Positions 8,569 to 16,942 of a stretch of 64,000 nucleotides of DNA are shown in pieces. The notes below the pieces were generated by a model. That model had not been told where the DNA came from. It made no database searches and saw only the letters and a program-made list of their open reading frames with translations. This DNA comes from Hymenobacter telluris (GTDB taxonomy: Bacteria > Bacteroidota > Bacteroidia > Cytophagales > Hymenobacteraceae): NCBI RefSeq assembly GCF_017313265.1, contig NZ_JAFLQZ010000007.1:178384-242383 (forward strand), read 5' to 3'. Both the position numbers and the translations under genes were made by a program. Each line of letters starts with the position of its first letter. Position 1 is the first letter of the stretch.

Positions 8569-9031
8569 TCTTGCCGGCTTCGGCACCTTCCAGCACTTCC
8601 GTAATGCGCCGGGCGCGGGCCTCGGCCTTCTTGGCGCGCTCCACCCACTGCACGTACTCGCGGCGGTAAGGGTAGGCCAGCTGGTCGAATTTGGCACGCA
8701 GGCCCGCCCGTTCCAGGGCGCGGGCCAGGTCATCGGGCACCGTGAAGCTGGGCTCGTCGGTGTCGGGCGTCATGGTCACGTGTACCGAAAGGCCCCAGGT
8801 CTTGCCGATGGTGTTGCGCAACTGCTTGTTGACTAGCAGCACGTGGTGGCCGTCTTCGTCCAAGGTCAGCGGCAAGCGGAACGGAAAGCCGTCGAGGGTG
8901 CCGCGTACGTGCACCTGCCCACGCTGCCCAAACACGTCTGGCACGCTGAACGGCACAAAAAGAAACACGCCGCCATCGGTAGGATGCAGCTCCAATTCGG
9001 CATCAAAAACCTGTTCCTGAGAATCAGCCAT
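8558..9031 (-). CDS. DUF1905 / YdeI (OmdA)-like domain protein
   Basis: A 157-residue cytoplasmic protein. The first half, with FLFVPFSVPDVFGQRGQVHVRGTLDG and the later LVNKQLRNTIGKTWGLSV, matches the DUF1905 beta-barrel domain. The second half, DEPSFTVPDDLARALERAG with a basic C-terminal helix (WVERAKKAEARARR), matches the short OmdA/YdeI domain linked to bacteriocin protection. No function is demonstrated for the family. The start at 9031 (MADSQEQV) is preferred; 28 further in-frame upstream codons read through promoter-like DNA. Confidence 0.82.
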   Translation of the reverse strand: MADSQEQVFDAELELHPTDGGVFLFVPFSVPDVFGQRGQVHVRGTLDGFPFRLPLTLDEDGHHVLLVNKQLRNTIGKTWGLSVHVTMTPDTDEPSFTVPDDLARALERAGLRAKFDQLAYPYRREYVQWVERAKKAEARARRITEVLEGAEAGKKLK

Positions 9032-9070
9032 AGAAAATACAAGGTGTAAAGCGCGAAGCTTCGCGCCCCG

Positions 9071-9078
9071 CAAAGGTA
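9071..9078 (-). promoter_or_regulatory. Promoter -7 element for the DUF1905 gene
   Basis: On the minus strand the octamer reads TACCTTTG, a perfect TAnnTTTG, 40 bases before the chosen start. No clear TTG was found at the -33 distance. Confidence 0.45.
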
Positions 9079-9153
9079 GCACTCCGGCGTGGGCTAGCGG
9101 AGGCCAGCAGCGCAAGACTGTTTCCGGGCTTTCTGAGTAGCTAAGCCAACTAT

Positions 9154-9191
9154 AAAAAAAGCAGCGCGGAACGAGTTCCGCGCTGCTTTTT
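9154..9191. terminator. Intrinsic terminator
   Basis: AAAAGCAGCGCGGAAC at 9157-9172 and its perfect complement at 9175-9190, with A/T runs on both sides. It follows the stop of the minus-strand gene at 9211. Confidence 0.9.
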
Positions 9192-9210
9192 CACTTCGAT
9201 GGATTACTTG

Positions 9211-10233
9211 TTACGACACTTCTCTTAGCGCCGACAGAATAGTTTCGGCCAGCAGATCAGGGTCTTGGTTGGCCGCGCGGCTCAGGCGCCGGACACGCTG
9301 CGGAGCTACTTCATATAGTTCGATAACCCGCAACGCTAAGTCCGAGGAGCTAGTGAGAATCAGGTCGGCGCGGCGCAGGGCCATCCGTTCCATTTCCATC
9401 ACCCAGCCCCGGTCGGCGGGTGTGTTGCGCTCCTGGGCCAGGCTGTACACGTGCAATACCAGCGGCTTGCCGGTCAGCTGCCGTATCTCCATACCCGCCA
9501 GCCACGACTGCCAATCAGAAGCGTAAATCACCGAGAAATCCTGGGTGGCCGCCAGCCGGGTAGCCAGGCGGGCGTATTGAATCACTCGGAAATTCAAACC
9601 AGCTTCGTCGGCCGGCAGGGCCTGCAAGGCTGCCAGCGCCACATTCAGAATGGAGTTGTGAACAGGCAGTTCGGCTGCGGCCGGCGCGGGGGCTACCTCT
9701 TCCGCAACAGCGTGCGGCTCTGGTTCCGAGGTTGGTTCACTGGGTTCGTTTTGTAAAGGAATATTCTCTGCAGGTGCAGGCGTTTCCAACTCAGCGGAAG
9801 CCAAATCAGCGGCTTCCTGCACGCCCAGGCTACCTTCCTGTACCTCTTCCGCCGTAACGGCCGGCACAACATAGGGGAGGTCAGACGCTTCTGTTGAAGA
9901 GCCAACGTACGGGGCTGCGGGGATGGCGGGGCCACCTTCCTGGTCGTGCGTGGCACCTAAATAAGGGGCGGTGGGCCACTGCCAATGTTGCGACCGGTCA
10001 GCCTCATGCTCTGGCTCTAGTAATGCCAATTCCTCGGCGGTCAGGTTACCCAAGCCGGTGGTCTGGACCAGGCTGGATAAGCGCATCGGCTCAGAAAGCC
10101 GGGGCAGCAAGAGCGTTAGTTCGGCGCGGGGGGCCAGGGCCTGAAGCAACGTAGGAGTTGGGGGCACTGCTTCGGTAGGGGCAGAGGGGCCATCCCAACC
10201 CAGTAGTAACACCTTAAGCGGAGCTGTTTTCAT
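9211..10233 (-). CDS. Degenerate glycosyltransferase (glycogen-synthase-like) N-terminal domain protein
   Basis: A 340-residue protein. Its start LKVLLLGWDGP resembles the first strand of GT4/GT5 glycogen synthases (VLMLGWE plus a Gly-rich ADP-glucose loop), but the glycine loop is absent. A Pro/Glu/Ala-rich, probably disordered stretch covers about 95-205. The last part is again GT-like: FSVIYASDWQSWLAGMEI, LTGKPLVLHVYSLAQER, then RADLILTSSSDLALRVIELY, as in the segment before the interdomain linker of GT4 enzymes. The C-terminal Rossmann domain that binds the nucleotide sugar is missing, so catalysis is unlikely. It lies between glgB and an alpha-glucosidase gene. Confidence 0.65.
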   Translation of the reverse strand: MKTAPLKVLLLGWDGPSAPTEAVPPTPTLLQALAPRAELTLLLPRLSEPMRLSSLVQTTGLGNLTAEELALLEPEHEADRSQHWQWPTAPYLGATHDQEGGPAIPAAPYVGSSTEASDLPYVVPAVTAEEVQEGSLGVQEAADLASAELETPAPAENIPLQNEPSEPTSEPEPHAVAEEVAPAPAAAELPVHNSILNVALAALQALPADEAGLNFRVIQYARLATRLAATQDFSVIYASDWQSWLAGMEIRQLTGKPLVLHVYSLAQERNTPADRGWVMEMERMALRRADLILTSSSDLALRVIELYEVAPQRVRRLSRAANQDPDLLAETILSALREVS

Positions 10234-10428
10234 ATGGGGGGTAAGATAGAGCGGATTTATCCAATAACTGCACTGGTAAGTTCAACAGGGCAATTAAAAC
10301 GCTGGATGGTCAATGTTAGGCAAATTTCGTGGGATTCATTTTTACCTTTACAGGCTCAATAGGAGTATTCTTGGTGTATCCGGAATACTTCAGCTTGTTT
10401 GCTTTTTCTCTGCACTGCTGCACTTTAT

Positions 10429-12864
10429 ATGAACGATAATAGTTTCGAGGGCCAGAATTACATGGTAAACGACCTGGCCGCGAAAGCGAAACAGGAATTC
10501 TACCCCGGTCAAGTGACGGCCAGCCACCAGGAGGGCACCGACTTTCTCTTCCGCTGCGACAACGGAGTGCAATTACGGCTTGAAGTCATTACCGACAAAG
10601 TGCTGCGCTTCCGTTTTGCCACCGAAAACGGTTTCGCTCCTGATTTTAGTTACGCTTTTCCCGAAGGCGTCCCTTCGCGGCAGGAATTAGTGTTCCTGGA
10701 GTTCCGTGAAAAGGAAGACCACTACCGCATCACCACCAACCGCCTCATTTGCACCATTGCCAAGGAAGGCCTGAAAACCCGGGTGCTCAACCGCTCCGGC
10801 GTGGTGCTGATGCAGGACGACAAAGGCTTCCACTGGGAGTACGACTACGACTCCGGCAACGACATCGTGAAGATGAGCAAGCAGGTGCAAAGCGGCGTGT
10901 GCTACTACGGCCTCGGCGACAAGCCCGAGAACATGAACCTGCGCGGCCGGCGCTTCACCAACTGGGGCACCGACACCTACGGCTACGTGAAAGGCTCCGA
11001 CCCGCTCTACAAGAACATTCCGTTTTACCTGGAATTGCAGCAGCGCCTGGCCCACGGCATCTTCTTCGACAACTCGTTCAAGTCGCACTTCGACTTTGCG
11101 GCCGAGCGCGCCGACGTCACCAGTTTCTGGTCGCAGGGCGGCGAGATGAACTACTACTTCATCTATGGCCCCTCGCTCACCGAAGTAACCCAGGAGTACA
11201 CCCGCCTGACCTGCCCGCCCGAACTGCCGCCGCTCTGGGCGCTGGGCTACCATCAGTGTAAGTGGAGCTACTACCCCGAAAGCAACGTGAAGGCCATTGC
11301 CCAAGGCTTCCGCGACCGGCAGATTCCGTGCGACGCCCTGTATCTCGACATCGACTATATGGACGGGTACCGCTGCTTCACCTGGAGCCCCACGCACTTT
11401 CCGGAGCCCAAGCGCATGGTGCAGGAGCTGGCCGCCGATGGCTTCAAAACCATCGTCATCATCGACCCCGGCATCAAGATTGACCCCAACTACAGCGTGT
11501 ATTCCGAGGCGCTGGCCAACGACTACTTCTGCCGCCGCGCCGATGGCCCCCTGATGAAAGGCTCGGTGTGGCCCGGCCTCTGTAACTTCCCCGACTACAC
11601 CCGCCCCGAGGTGCGCGAGTGGTGGGCCGGGCTATTTAAAGGCCTGATTCAGGAGGATGGCGTGAAAGGCGTTTGGAACGATATGAACGAGCCGGCCGTG
11701 TTCGAGAAGGGCACCTTCCCCGATGATGTGCGCTTCCATTACGATGGGCACCCGGCTTCGCACAAAAAGGCGCACAACATCTACGGCATGCAAATGGCGC
11801 GGGCTACGGCCGCCGGCGTCAAGCAGTTCAGCTACCCCAACCGGCCCTTCAGCATCACGCGCAGCTCTTACGCGGGTGGGCAGCGCTACTCCTCGGCCTG
11901 GACCGGCGACAATATTGCCTCCTGGGAGCACCTCTGGCTGGCTAATATCCAGTGTCAGCGCCTGAGCATCAGCGGCTTTAGCTTCGTGGGTTCCGATATT
12001 GGGGGCTTTATCGATACGCCCGACGCCGAGCTGTACGTGCGCTGGATTGCGCTGGGCGCCTTCCACCCGTTCTTCCGCACCCATAGTTCCGGCGACCATG
12101 GCGACCAGGAGCCCTGGAGCTTTGGCGAAGAAGCCGCCAATTTAGCTAAGAGCTTCATTGAACTGCGTTACCGGTTGCTGCCCTACATGTACACCACCTT
12201 CTGGCAGTACGTGAAACAAGGCACACCCATGTTGCGCCCGCTCACCTTCCTCGACCAGAACGACACCGAAACCTACCTGCGCATGGCCGAATTCGGCCTC
12301 GGCGACCATCTGCTGGTGTGCCCCATCACGCAGGCCGGCGTAGATGGCCGCTGGATGTACCTGCCCCGCGGCGACTGGTTCTACTACTACACCGATGAGC
12401 CCAAATCGGGTGGTGCGGAAGTGTGGGCCACCGCCGGCCTCGACCGGATTCCGTTGTTTGTGCGCGCCGGAGCCGTGCTGCCGTTCTACCCCGTGCAGCA
12501 GTATGTGGGTGAGAAGGTTATCGAGGAAGTAACCCTGCACGTGTACTACAAAGCCGGCCAGGAAAGCAGCGTGCTGTACGACGACGGCGGCGAAGGCTAC
12601 GGCTACCTCGAAGGCCACCAAACCACCCGCCGCTTCACCGTACTCGGCACCGATAAAGGCCTGCTGCTCCAGCAAACCATTGAAGGCGAATACCAGCCGA
12701 GCTTCACGCGCTACCGCGTGGTGCTGCACGGCCTCCCATTCGGGCCCACCGCCTACAGCACCGATGGCCAGCCATCTGAAGCCGAGGAAGTAACGCTCGA
12801 AACGGGCCTTGCACTGCCTAGCATAGTAGTGTCGGCAGGCTTTACCGAGTTAGTAATCGGCTAG
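10429..12864 (+). CDS. Alpha-glucosidase, GH31
   Basis: An 811-residue enzyme from ATG 10429 without a signal peptide, so probably cytoplasmic. Starts at 10399 or 10462 are possible. It hydrolyses terminal alpha-glucosidic bonds. GH31 landmarks: an N-terminal sandwich domain, then YLDIDYMDGYRCFTW, the nucleophile Asp418 in VWNDMNEPAVF, the acid Asp494 in SAWTGDN, then SGFSFVGSDIGGF and FHPFFRTHSS. The C-terminal beta domains end near TELVIG. It is divergent from the GT-like gene and probably acts with GlgB in alpha-glucan turnover (inference from position). Confidence 0.93.
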   Translation: MNDNSFEGQNYMVNDLAAKAKQEFYPGQVTASHQEGTDFLFRCDNGVQLRLEVITDKVLRFRFATENGFAPDFSYAFPEGVPSRQELVFLEFREKEDHYRITTNRLICTIAKEGLKTRVLNRSGVVLMQDDKGFHWEYDYDSGNDIVKMSKQVQSGVCYYGLGDKPENMNLRGRRFTNWGTDTYGYVKGSDPLYKNIPFYLELQQRLAHGIFFDNSFKSHFDFAAERADVTSFWSQGGEMNYYFIYGPSLTEVTQEYTRLTCPPELPPLWALGYHQCKWSYYPESNVKAIAQGFRDRQIPCDALYLDIDYMDGYRCFTWSPTHFPEPKRMVQELAADGFKTIVIIDPGIKIDPNYSVYSEALANDYFCRRADGPLMKGSVWPGLCNFPDYTRPEVREWWAGLFKGLIQEDGVKGVWNDMNEPAVFEKGTFPDDVRFHYDGHPASHKKAHNIYGMQMARATAAGVKQFSYPNRPFSITRSSYAGGQRYSSAWTGDNIASWEHLWLANIQCQRLSISGFSFVGSDIGGFIDTPDAELYVRWIALGAFHPFFRTHSSGDHGDQEPWSFGEEAANLAKSFIELRYRLLPYMYTTFWQYVKQGTPMLRPLTFLDQNDTETYLRMAEFGLGDHLLVCPITQAGVDGRWMYLPRGDWFYYYTDEPKSGGAEVWATAGLDRIPLFVRAGAVLPFYPVQQYVGEKVIEEVTLHVYYKAGQESSVLYDDGGEGYGYLEGHQTTRRFTVLGTDKGLLLQQTIEGEYQPSFTRYRVVLHGLPFGPTAYSTDGQPSEAEEVTLETGLALPSIVVSAGFTELVIG

Positions 12865-12940
12865 CTCTTGGTTTGAAACCATAAAAAACGCCCTGCCACG
12901 ATACTGTGGTAGGGCGTTTTTTATGGTTTCAAACCAAGAG
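12865..12940. terminator. Long bidirectional terminator
   Basis: Arms 12865-12899 and 12906-12940 form a 35-bp stem with a 6-base loop, one of the longest in the window. The inner part CGCCCTGCCAC with flanking A/T runs is a standard terminator. The outer part CTCTTGGTTTGAAACC extends the stem. It separates convergent genes. Confidence 0.9.
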
Positions 12941-12970
12941 CAGACGCTGTTGGCGAAGTAGTTTGGCGTA

Positions 12971-13861
12971 TTAAAAATTGTACGCAACCCCACCCGAAAC
13001 ACCAGTGGATTTGCCCACGTTGCGGCCACTCACATACGTTGTGGCGCCTACCGAGAGACCAAAGCCTTTAGCCAGTGGCCGGAAGGCGCTAACCCCCAAA
13101 CGCACGTAATTGACGCGAGTAGCCGGGAAGAACCCCGTGAAGCCTGGTTGCAAAATATCGGTGCCGCTCTTGTCGGAGTGCTGAATGGAGGCTAGAGCAT
13201 CCACGTACAGCTTCGGGCCGGCGTAGCCAACTTTGGTTTCCGCCACGAAGGCGTTCGGGGCGCTGTTGTCGCGCACACTGTAGCCGGCTTGGCCCGTGAA
13301 AAACACGCCAGACACCGTTTTTAAGTGTGCTACCCCCGACACGTTTGCTTTTTTGGAATGGTTGCCGATGGCAATAATATATCCCAGGCCCGTTTTGGAC
13401 TGATAGTCGCTGACCGGAACGCTGCCGCCAACTACCCCCAGAATATCCAGCACGTTGGTACCTAGCTCCCGGCTCAGCAGCTTGGCTTTAAGCAGCACCG
13501 TAATGTCCTGCAGGCCTGCCCGGCGGTTGGTATAGTTCTGGTCCTGCAATACCCGCTCATCGGCGCTGCCCTTGGATTCAATGTAAGGCAAACTAATCAC
13601 CGCGTCCAGCTTGTCGGTGATGCCGTAGTTGCCATACAAGTTAACCGAAGTAACCCGCACCTCATTGAAAATAGGGACTTTGTCAATTTTGGTGGGAGCC
13701 AGGTACACACTGCTATAGCGCTCCACTGTGCTCGAAACCACCACCGAACCATGGCCTTTGCCAGCCATAAAGCCACTTACCAAGCTTTGGGCCGAAGCCA
13801 TAGACGCACTGCCTAAGCTAGCCAGTGAAAATAGAATTAATGAACGGTACATCTGTTGCAT
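12971..13861 (-). CDS. Putative outer-membrane beta-barrel protein
   Basis: A 296-residue protein with a signal peptide (LILFSLASLGSASMASAQ). The mature part has alternating polar/hydrophobic strands, many Gly, Tyr and Asn residues, and ends in an aromatic residue (GGVAYNF), as do many outer-membrane barrels. The start of the mature part, GHGSVVVSSTVERYSSVYLAP, and the later YGNYGITDKLDAVISLPY recall putative Bacteroidota transporter-like barrel proteins. The specific family is uncertain. ATG 13852 is an alternative start. A good promoter lies just upstream. Confidence 0.7.
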   Translation of the reverse strand: MQQMYRSLILFSLASLGSASMASAQSLVSGFMAGKGHGSVVVSSTVERYSSVYLAPTKIDKVPIFNEVRVTSVNLYGNYGITDKLDAVISLPYIESKGSADERVLQDQNYTNRRAGLQDITVLLKAKLLSRELGTNVLDILGVVGGSVPVSDYQSKTGLGYIIAIGNHSKKANVSGVAHLKTVSGVFFTGQAGYSVRDNSAPNAFVAETKVGYAGPKLYVDALASIQHSDKSGTDILQPGFTGFFPATRVNYVRLGVSAFRPLAKGFGLSVGATTYVSGRNVGKSTGVSGGVAYNF

Positions 13862-13880
13862 AAAAGACCAATTAGAGAAA

Positions 13881-13914
13881 CAAAGTTAAACGAACTTATC
13901 CAGAAATTATTCAA
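13881..13914 (-). promoter_or_regulatory. Promoter of the outer-membrane protein gene
   Basis: On the minus strand: TTG at 13914-13912, a 23-base spacer, then TAACTTTG at 13888-13881, a perfect TAnnTTTG, 20 bases from the start codon. The spacer is at the long end for this promoter class. Confidence 0.55.
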
Positions 13915-14102
13915 ATATAATACCTTCGTGAAAATGTTCTTGGTCTTTGTTGAGCTTAATGCGAGGGAGCTACGAAAACAGTGGGCAGGTGGATTGGTGA
14001 GAAGTTAAATCCGAAATGCTTTTTATTTCGTTGGTATCCCGGCTACGCGCACAGTCCTGAGCTATTTTTTCTAATAATTTTCTTATTTAACTGTTTAACA
14101 AG

Positions 14103-15095
14103 ATGTTGCGCATGAAAAAAAACTTACTTAGTTGGTGCTGCTGTTTTGCGCTGAGTACGGCTGTTTTAGCTAGCTGTAGCAAGGATGAAGCCCCAGATCC
14201 AACTATTGCCAGTATTGCCGTTTCCAATCCTGACTTTCAAGTATTGGAGGATGCCGCTATACGAGGAGAAGTTGCCGGAATTTTATCTAATAAAAATCCT
14301 AATGATCCGCAAGGGTCTGGTAATTTCACTGTTTTTGCACCTAACAATGCTGCCTTCGCTCGGCTCGGTCTCAATTCGGCTTCAGACTTGCTAACCTTGC
14401 AGAAGCCTTTTTTGACGAGTACTTTGCTGTATCATGTGGCAAATGGCACCTTAGCTGGCAGTAGCTTGCAAACCGGCTCAACTTCAGCCTCAGCTCTTGG
14501 CCCGGTGCGGCGTATTATCAAGAAGGGCAACGACTCCTACGTAAACGGCTCCCGAATTCTGGCCACCGACGTGCAGGCTGCCAACGGTACCATTCACGTT
14601 ATCGACAAGGTATTGCTGGCTACGGGCGGCAACGTGGTGGAGTCAGCGTTGGCACTGAAGGATGCTCAGGTGTTCATTGCTCCTGAACTGTCTTTCCTGG
14701 TGGAGGCAGTGCTGTATTGCGAATTACAGGGGCCTCTGTCAACCACTCCTAATATTACCGTTTTTGCACCCACCGATAAAGCCTTTAAAGAGCTAGGCGT
14801 AGCCCTGGGCGTGCCGCTCAACGTGCCAGCTGATATTCGTAAGCTGCCTAAAGCTACCGTAACGGCCGTGCTCCTGAACCATGTGCTGGCCGGTGGGGCT
14901 AAGTTCACGCCCGAATTGCCCGAAAACACTACCGTTAACTCGTTAGGAGGGGCCCCCGTACAGCTAGGAACATTCACCAACGGGACGATTACGGTGAAGG
15001 GCACCAACAATACCACCCCCGCCACTATGGTGATTCCCGACGTGCAGGCAACCAACGGAGTAGTTCACGTTATCGACCGGGTACTACTACCATAA
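14103..15095 (+). CDS. Fasciclin (FAS1) repeat lipoprotein
   Basis: A 330-residue exported lipoprotein (alternative start 14112, MKKNLL). The signal ends in the lipobox LASC. Two FAS1 domains follow, about 35-175 and 180-330. Each has the H1-type motif (NFTVFAPNNAAFARLG; NITVFAPTDKAFKELG) and ends with the H2-type motif (GTIHVIDKVLL; GVVHVIDRVLLP). FAS1 proteins mediate adhesion at the cell surface; the partner is unknown. The first 350 bases use noticeably more A/T than the rest of the gene and its neighbours, hinting at a different origin for the first half. Confidence 0.92.
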   Translation: MLRMKKNLLSWCCCFALSTAVLASCSKDEAPDPTIASIAVSNPDFQVLEDAAIRGEVAGILSNKNPNDPQGSGNFTVFAPNNAAFARLGLNSASDLLTLQKPFLTSTLLYHVANGTLAGSSLQTGSTSASALGPVRRIIKKGNDSYVNGSRILATDVQAANGTIHVIDKVLLATGGNVVESALALKDAQVFIAPELSFLVEAVLYCELQGPLSTTPNITVFAPTDKAFKELGVALGVPLNVPADIRKLPKATVTAVLLNHVLAGGAKFTPELPENTTVNSLGGAPVQLGTFTNGTITVKGTNNTTPATMVIPDVQATNGVVHVIDRVLLP

Positions 15096-15290
15096 CAGGC
15101 CTATAATATTAGGCGATGATAATGCTAAGCTCACCGGCTTTTTGGTGGCTTCCGGCGAATTGCCCTGTCTTTACAGTCGAGCAACGCCTTACTTGCAGCG
15201 TCCTAAGCTTCAGCCCATCTACTCACTGAGTAGGTGGGCTGGATTGTAACCGGCCCGCATAAGCGGACCTTTGTTTCCATTTTTCCAGCC

Positions 15291-16853
15291 ATGAAAAAAT
15301 TGGTTTCCAGCTCTGTATGGGGGTGGGTTTTATTGTTACTCGTTAGCTTGTCTATTCGCACCCAGGCGCAGAATGCGCCGGCTGCTGCCAAACGCTACTC
15401 GTTGGAGGGGCAGTGGAAAGGTGCGCTGACGGTACCAGGCGGTAGCTTGCCCATGATGATTACCGTAACGGAGCTGGCGGATGGCAACCGATTTGCAGTG
15501 CTGGATGTACCTATGCAGCGCGTCAACCGAGAACCTATGACGGTGACGCCCCGGGGTGATACGCTTACATTTGAAGCTGAACAAGCCGGTTGCCGTTTTG
15601 TCGGCCGCCGGTCGGCCGATGGGCAGCAGCTGCTAGGCGTATGGCAGCAAACCGGCTACTCTGCGCCGCTCACGCTGCTGTTTATCCCGCCGGCTACCGC
15701 CGCCGCGCCCAAAACTTTTAAGTTTCCGCCTCCTTATCGGGTGGAAGAAGTAAGCCTGCCTAACGCCTCCGACCACCTGCGCCTAACTGGCACGCTCACC
15801 ATTCCGGCTGGGGAAGGTCCGTTCCCAACCGCCTTGTTGTTATCCGACTTCGATACGCAAACCCGTGACGCCGTGTATGGTGATTATGCGCTGGCCGGCG
15901 GCTTGGCTGATTTCCTGACCCGCCGGGGCATTGCCGTTCTGCGCCTCGACGACCGGGGCGCCGGACAGTCGGAGGGCGACTCTACCACGGTAACCACCAC
16001 GGAACGCCTGCGCGACGCTCAGGCGGCGCTAAGTTTTCTGCGCACCCGGCCGCTGGTTGACATTGCGCACGTAGGAATTGTGGGGCACGGTGAAGGCGGC
16101 AACATTGCGCTGATGGCTGCGGCCCAGCCCTTGCCGCCAGCCTTCGTTGTGACGCTGGCAGCGGCCGGCCTGCCGGGCCGCGAGCTACTGACTGAGCAAC
16201 GGCCATCGTTGCTGCTGCGCTCTGGCGTAGCCGATACGGCACTATTGGGCTTTGCCCGCCGGCAGGAGCAGGCTCGGGAAGCGGCGCGCCGTCAAGCAGA
16301 GAAGCTCCGCGCTTCGGGTTCCAATGCAGCCCAGGTGGAAACGTATCTAGAACAGCAGCGCATGCGCCAGAAAGGGGAGGACCGCAAGCGGATGGATGCA
16401 CTGCGCAAACGCCGCCGGGCCATGCTGGAAATTGTGCGGCAAACGGCCGACAACAGCCAGGCGCAGGCCATTGTGGCCAACATGATTCAGCAAGACAACC
16501 CGAACATGCCGCTGGGAGAGGTACAAAATGCCGCTGTGCGGCTTACGTCGCCTTGGTATCGGCAGTATCTTAATTTCGATCCGCAGGCGGCGTTGGCTGG
16601 CATCCGAACTCCCGTGCTGCTGCTCCACGGCACCGGCGACGATATAGCCGACGCACAGGTTAATCTTGAGTTGCTGGCTAAAGGGCTCAAGGCCAACAAG
16701 CTAGTTACAACGCAGAAACTGGATGGCATCAACCACTTGTTTCAGGCCCCAACCACCGAGTGGCCCCTTATCAATGGCCAGCCCCGCCCCGTAATGGCTC
16801 CCGCGGCTCTAGAGCAAATTCAGGCTTGGATTAAAGCTCACGCGAAAGACTAA
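15291..16853 (+). CDS. Secreted alpha/beta-hydrolase with the nucleophile serine replaced by glycine
   Basis: A 520-residue protein with a signal peptide (WVLLLLVSLSIRTQAQ), an N-terminal beta domain (about 30-140) and an alpha/beta-hydrolase fold resembling the S9-type hydrolases of Bacteroidota. The oxyanion region (LRLDDRGAGQSEGDS), the acid Asp450 (HGTGDDIADAQ) and His482 (INHLF) are in place. The nucleophile elbow reads GHGEGGN, with Gly267 where the family has Ser (GHSEGG); a single base would explain it. A long Arg/Lys/Gln-rich helical insertion at about 325-385 looks like a cap. The frame is otherwise intact, so this may be a non-catalytic protein. Confidence 0.82.
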   Translation: MKKLVSSSVWGWVLLLLVSLSIRTQAQNAPAAAKRYSLEGQWKGALTVPGGSLPMMITVTELADGNRFAVLDVPMQRVNREPMTVTPRGDTLTFEAEQAGCRFVGRRSADGQQLLGVWQQTGYSAPLTLLFIPPATAAAPKTFKFPPPYRVEEVSLPNASDHLRLTGTLTIPAGEGPFPTALLLSDFDTQTRDAVYGDYALAGGLADFLTRRGIAVLRLDDRGAGQSEGDSTTVTTTERLRDAQAALSFLRTRPLVDIAHVGIVGHGEGGNIALMAAAQPLPPAFVVTLAAAGLPGRELLTEQRPSLLLRSGVADTALLGFARRQEQAREAARRQAEKLRASGSNAAQVETYLEQQRMRQKGEDRKRMDALRKRRRAMLEIVRQTADNSQAQAIVANMIQQDNPNMPLGEVQNAAVRLTSPWYRQYLNFDPQAALAGIRTPVLLLHGTGDDIADAQVNLELLAKGLKANKLVTTQKLDGINHLFQAPTTEWPLINGQPRPVMAPAALEQIQAWIKAHAKD

Positions 16854-16920
16854 GCTGGTGGCTTGAGCAAGTGGTTTCAAGTAAGAAAGTAACGAACAAC
16901 AAGGTGCCGAGTATGCCTTA

Positions 16921-16942
16921 TCACCTGTCACCTGTCACCTGG
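16921..16942. repeat. Three perfect 7-bp units at a stop codon
   Basis: TCACCTG occurs three times in tandem on +, equal to CAGGTGA on -, where it supplies the last codons and the stop of the esterase gene. No matching inverted arm was found towards the convergent gene. Confidence 0.8.
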
